Origin: Eubacterium multiforme
GTDB taxonomy: Bacteria; Bacillota; Clostridia; Clostridiales; Clostridiaceae
Direction: 5' to 3'
Length of the DNA: 64,000 nucleotides
Assembly: GCF_030813415.1 (NCBI RefSeq)
Contig: NZ_JAUSUF010000008.1
Coordinates: 1-64,000, forward strand
Part shown: one piece after another, positions 60,745-64,000 of the stretch
Layout of the letters: the number at the start of each line of letters is the position of its first letter
Numbering within the stretch: the stretch's first letter is position 1
Position numbers and translations under genes: made by a program
The notes under the pieces: generated by a model
Database searches by the model: none
The model's input: the letters and a program-made list of their open reading frames with translations, nothing else
What the model was told of the DNA's origin: nothing

Positions 60745-61521
60745 TTGATAGAAATAATTGTGTATATAATAGCAGGGATTTTAGCGGGAACAGGTATTGG
60801 TTTAGTTGGATTATCGGCAGCTTCAATTATTACTCCTGTACTTGTTGTTATTTTGGGATTTAGTGCTTATAAAGCAATAGGTATAGCACTAGCTGCCGAT
60901 GTATTAGCTGCAATGGTATCATCAATAACTTATTTTAAACATAAAAATATAGATTTGAAAAATGGAATAATAATGATGATATCAACTATGACTTTTACTT
61001 ATATTTCAAGTTGCTTTGCTAAAAATATTTCAAATGATACATTAGGGAGCATATCAATATATGCAACAATATTTTTAGGAATAAGGCTTATAACAAAACC
61101 GATAACAACTCCAAAGGGTGAGGTAAATAAAAATAGAAGTAGGAAAAAGCAAATAATATTATCTATAATATGGGGGGCATTAATAGGAGTGGTTTGTGGT
61201 TCTATAGGTGTAGGTGGAGGAGTTATGATTTTATTAGTTTTAACTTCTATTCTTGGATATGATTTAAAGACAGCTGTTGGAACAAGCGTATTTATAATGG
61301 CTTTTACAGCCCTTACAGGATCAGTTACTCACATTATTCATGGAGGAACTAACTTAATGGCAATGGCTTTTTGTGGTATTTTTGCCCTTATAAGTTCTAG
61401 AACTGCAGCTATTTTTGCAAATAAAACAGATGATAAAAAGTTAAATAAAATAACAGGAATATTTTTAATAATATTTGGTGTTATTTTATTATGTATAAAA
61501 TTATTTGGACATGTAATTTAA
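60745..61521 (+). CDS. TauE/SafE-family anion exporter
   Basis: This 258-residue membrane protein has seven to eight hydrophobic segments in two repeats. The TauE/SafE signatures GTGIGLVGLSAASIITPVLV (first) and GVVCGSIGVGGGVMILLVLT (second) are clear. The family exports sulfite, sulfoacetate or similar anions; the substrate is not defined. GTG 60736 lies in the RBS AGAAGGTGA, so TTG 60745 is taken as start. It is followed by a terminator, so it is probably a single gene. Confidence 0.87.
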   Translation: MIEIIVYIIAGILAGTGIGLVGLSAASIITPVLVVILGFSAYKAIGIALAADVLAAMVSSITYFKHKNIDLKNGIIMMISTMTFTYISSCFAKNISNDTLGSISIYATIFLGIRLITKPITTPKGEVNKNRSRKKQIILSIIWGALIGVVCGSIGVGGGVMILLVLTSILGYDLKTAVGTSVFIMAFTALTGSVTHIIHGGTNLMAMAFCGIFALISSRTAAIFANKTDDKKLNKITGIFLIIFGVILLCIKLFGHVI

Positions 61522-61620
61522 TACATAGATTTTTAAATAAAGACTAAGAATTAAGAGATAACATTAAATTTAACAAAAGTTATCATTTTAGACACAAAAA
61601 AACAATTGGGTAAATATTTA

Positions 61621-61657
61621 TAGATTTGTTTATGCCTTTAGCATAACAAGTCTATTT
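61621..61657 (+). terminator. terminator after the TauE/SafE gene
   Basis: TAGATTTGTTTATGC and GCATAACAAGTCTA pair over about 13 positions with a CTTTA loop, followed by TTTTTATT. It lies 100 bases after the stop. The remaining 160 bases before the PFOR gene hold the inverted repeat GATAAC/GTTATC (61557, 61579) upstream and a TATAAT at 61760. Confidence 0.8.
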
Positions 61658-61811
61658 TTATTGAAACTTTTTATAATTTTTTTATTATAAGTCTTAATAT
61701 ATGTATTTTCTTATTTATATTATAAATTTTTAATATTATAAAATATAGAAGTAGAGGTGTATAATTTTTATTAGTAATTTAATATTAAAATAAAATTTTG
61801 ATAAGGAGTAG

Positions 61812-64000
<2,189 letters not shown>

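Noticed and set aside
61557-61584. Rex-type operator before PFOR
   Set aside because: GATAAC/GTTATC is an inverted repeat, but the spacing and bases do not fit the Rex consensus TTGTTAA-N4-TTAACAA.

Overview
The window is very AT-rich, with genes starting at strong AAGGAGG-type ribosome binding sites, and looks like a chromosome segment of a Clostridium sensu stricto species. The gene content supports this: pyruvate:ferredoxin oxidoreductase, EtfAB-linked lactate dehydrogenase, hybrid cluster protein, BsaA/SipW matrix genes and a 7-alpha-hydroxysteroid-dehydrogenase-like SDR. The nearest relatives are probably around C. perfringens, C. baratii or C. sardiniense; that is inference from protein flavour, not a database result.

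Layout. 1-142: 3' end of a 5S rRNA and the rRNA operon terminator. 246-1452: YdcF-like and DUF1653 genes. 1727-10201: a six-gene operon of lactate permease, glycyl radical enzyme of dehydratase type, its activase, EtfB, EtfA and FAD-linked lactate dehydrogenase, with two cre-like sites. 10601-19563: FNR-type regulator; an AraC/GyrI/ABC exporter block flanked by a 250-bp direct repeat carrying a 92-nt hairpin; an alpha/beta hydrolase broken by a nonsense codon; a frameshifted ScdA-type iron-sulfur repair gene; a DUF438/hemerythrin gene; and hcp with an FNR-family palindrome centred exactly 41.5 bases before the predicted transcription start.

19716-29714 is the most striking part, a c-di-GMP-controlled extracellular matrix locus. 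It has a class B sortase, two large von Willebrand A proteins, a SipW signal peptidase, two TasA/BsaA-type matrix proteins and an NPKTG wall-anchored protein. One c-di-GMP-II riboswitch precedes the first vWA gene, and three more stand in tandem before the BsaA operon. In each, the aptamer P1 stem competes with an intrinsic terminator, which predicts an ON switch. The only c-di-GMP enzyme in view is a GGDEF-EAL protein at 59220.

29864-36205: a fluoride riboswitch with crcB and DUF190, then a LevR-type activator and a sigma-54-promoted mannose-family PTS (EIIB, EIIC, EIID). 36390-46424: a purine-type riboswitch before an FAD-dependent dehydrogenase, then a YfcC carrier, DMT transporter, lipoprotein, PlsC and P-type ATPase. 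46489-49727: tRNA-Arg whose 3' end is repeated 3.2 kb downstream, bounding a small decayed island without an integrase but with a DUF3800 gene and a predicted small RNA.

49860-57923 is an accessory run of small lipoproteins and membrane proteins, including two tandem paralogues with the same promoter and an EntA-immunity-like gene. 58050-64000: HSDH-like SDR, GGDEF-EAL protein, TauE/SafE exporter and the 5' two thirds of PFOR, which runs off the end. No CRISPR array, transposase or integrase was seen.
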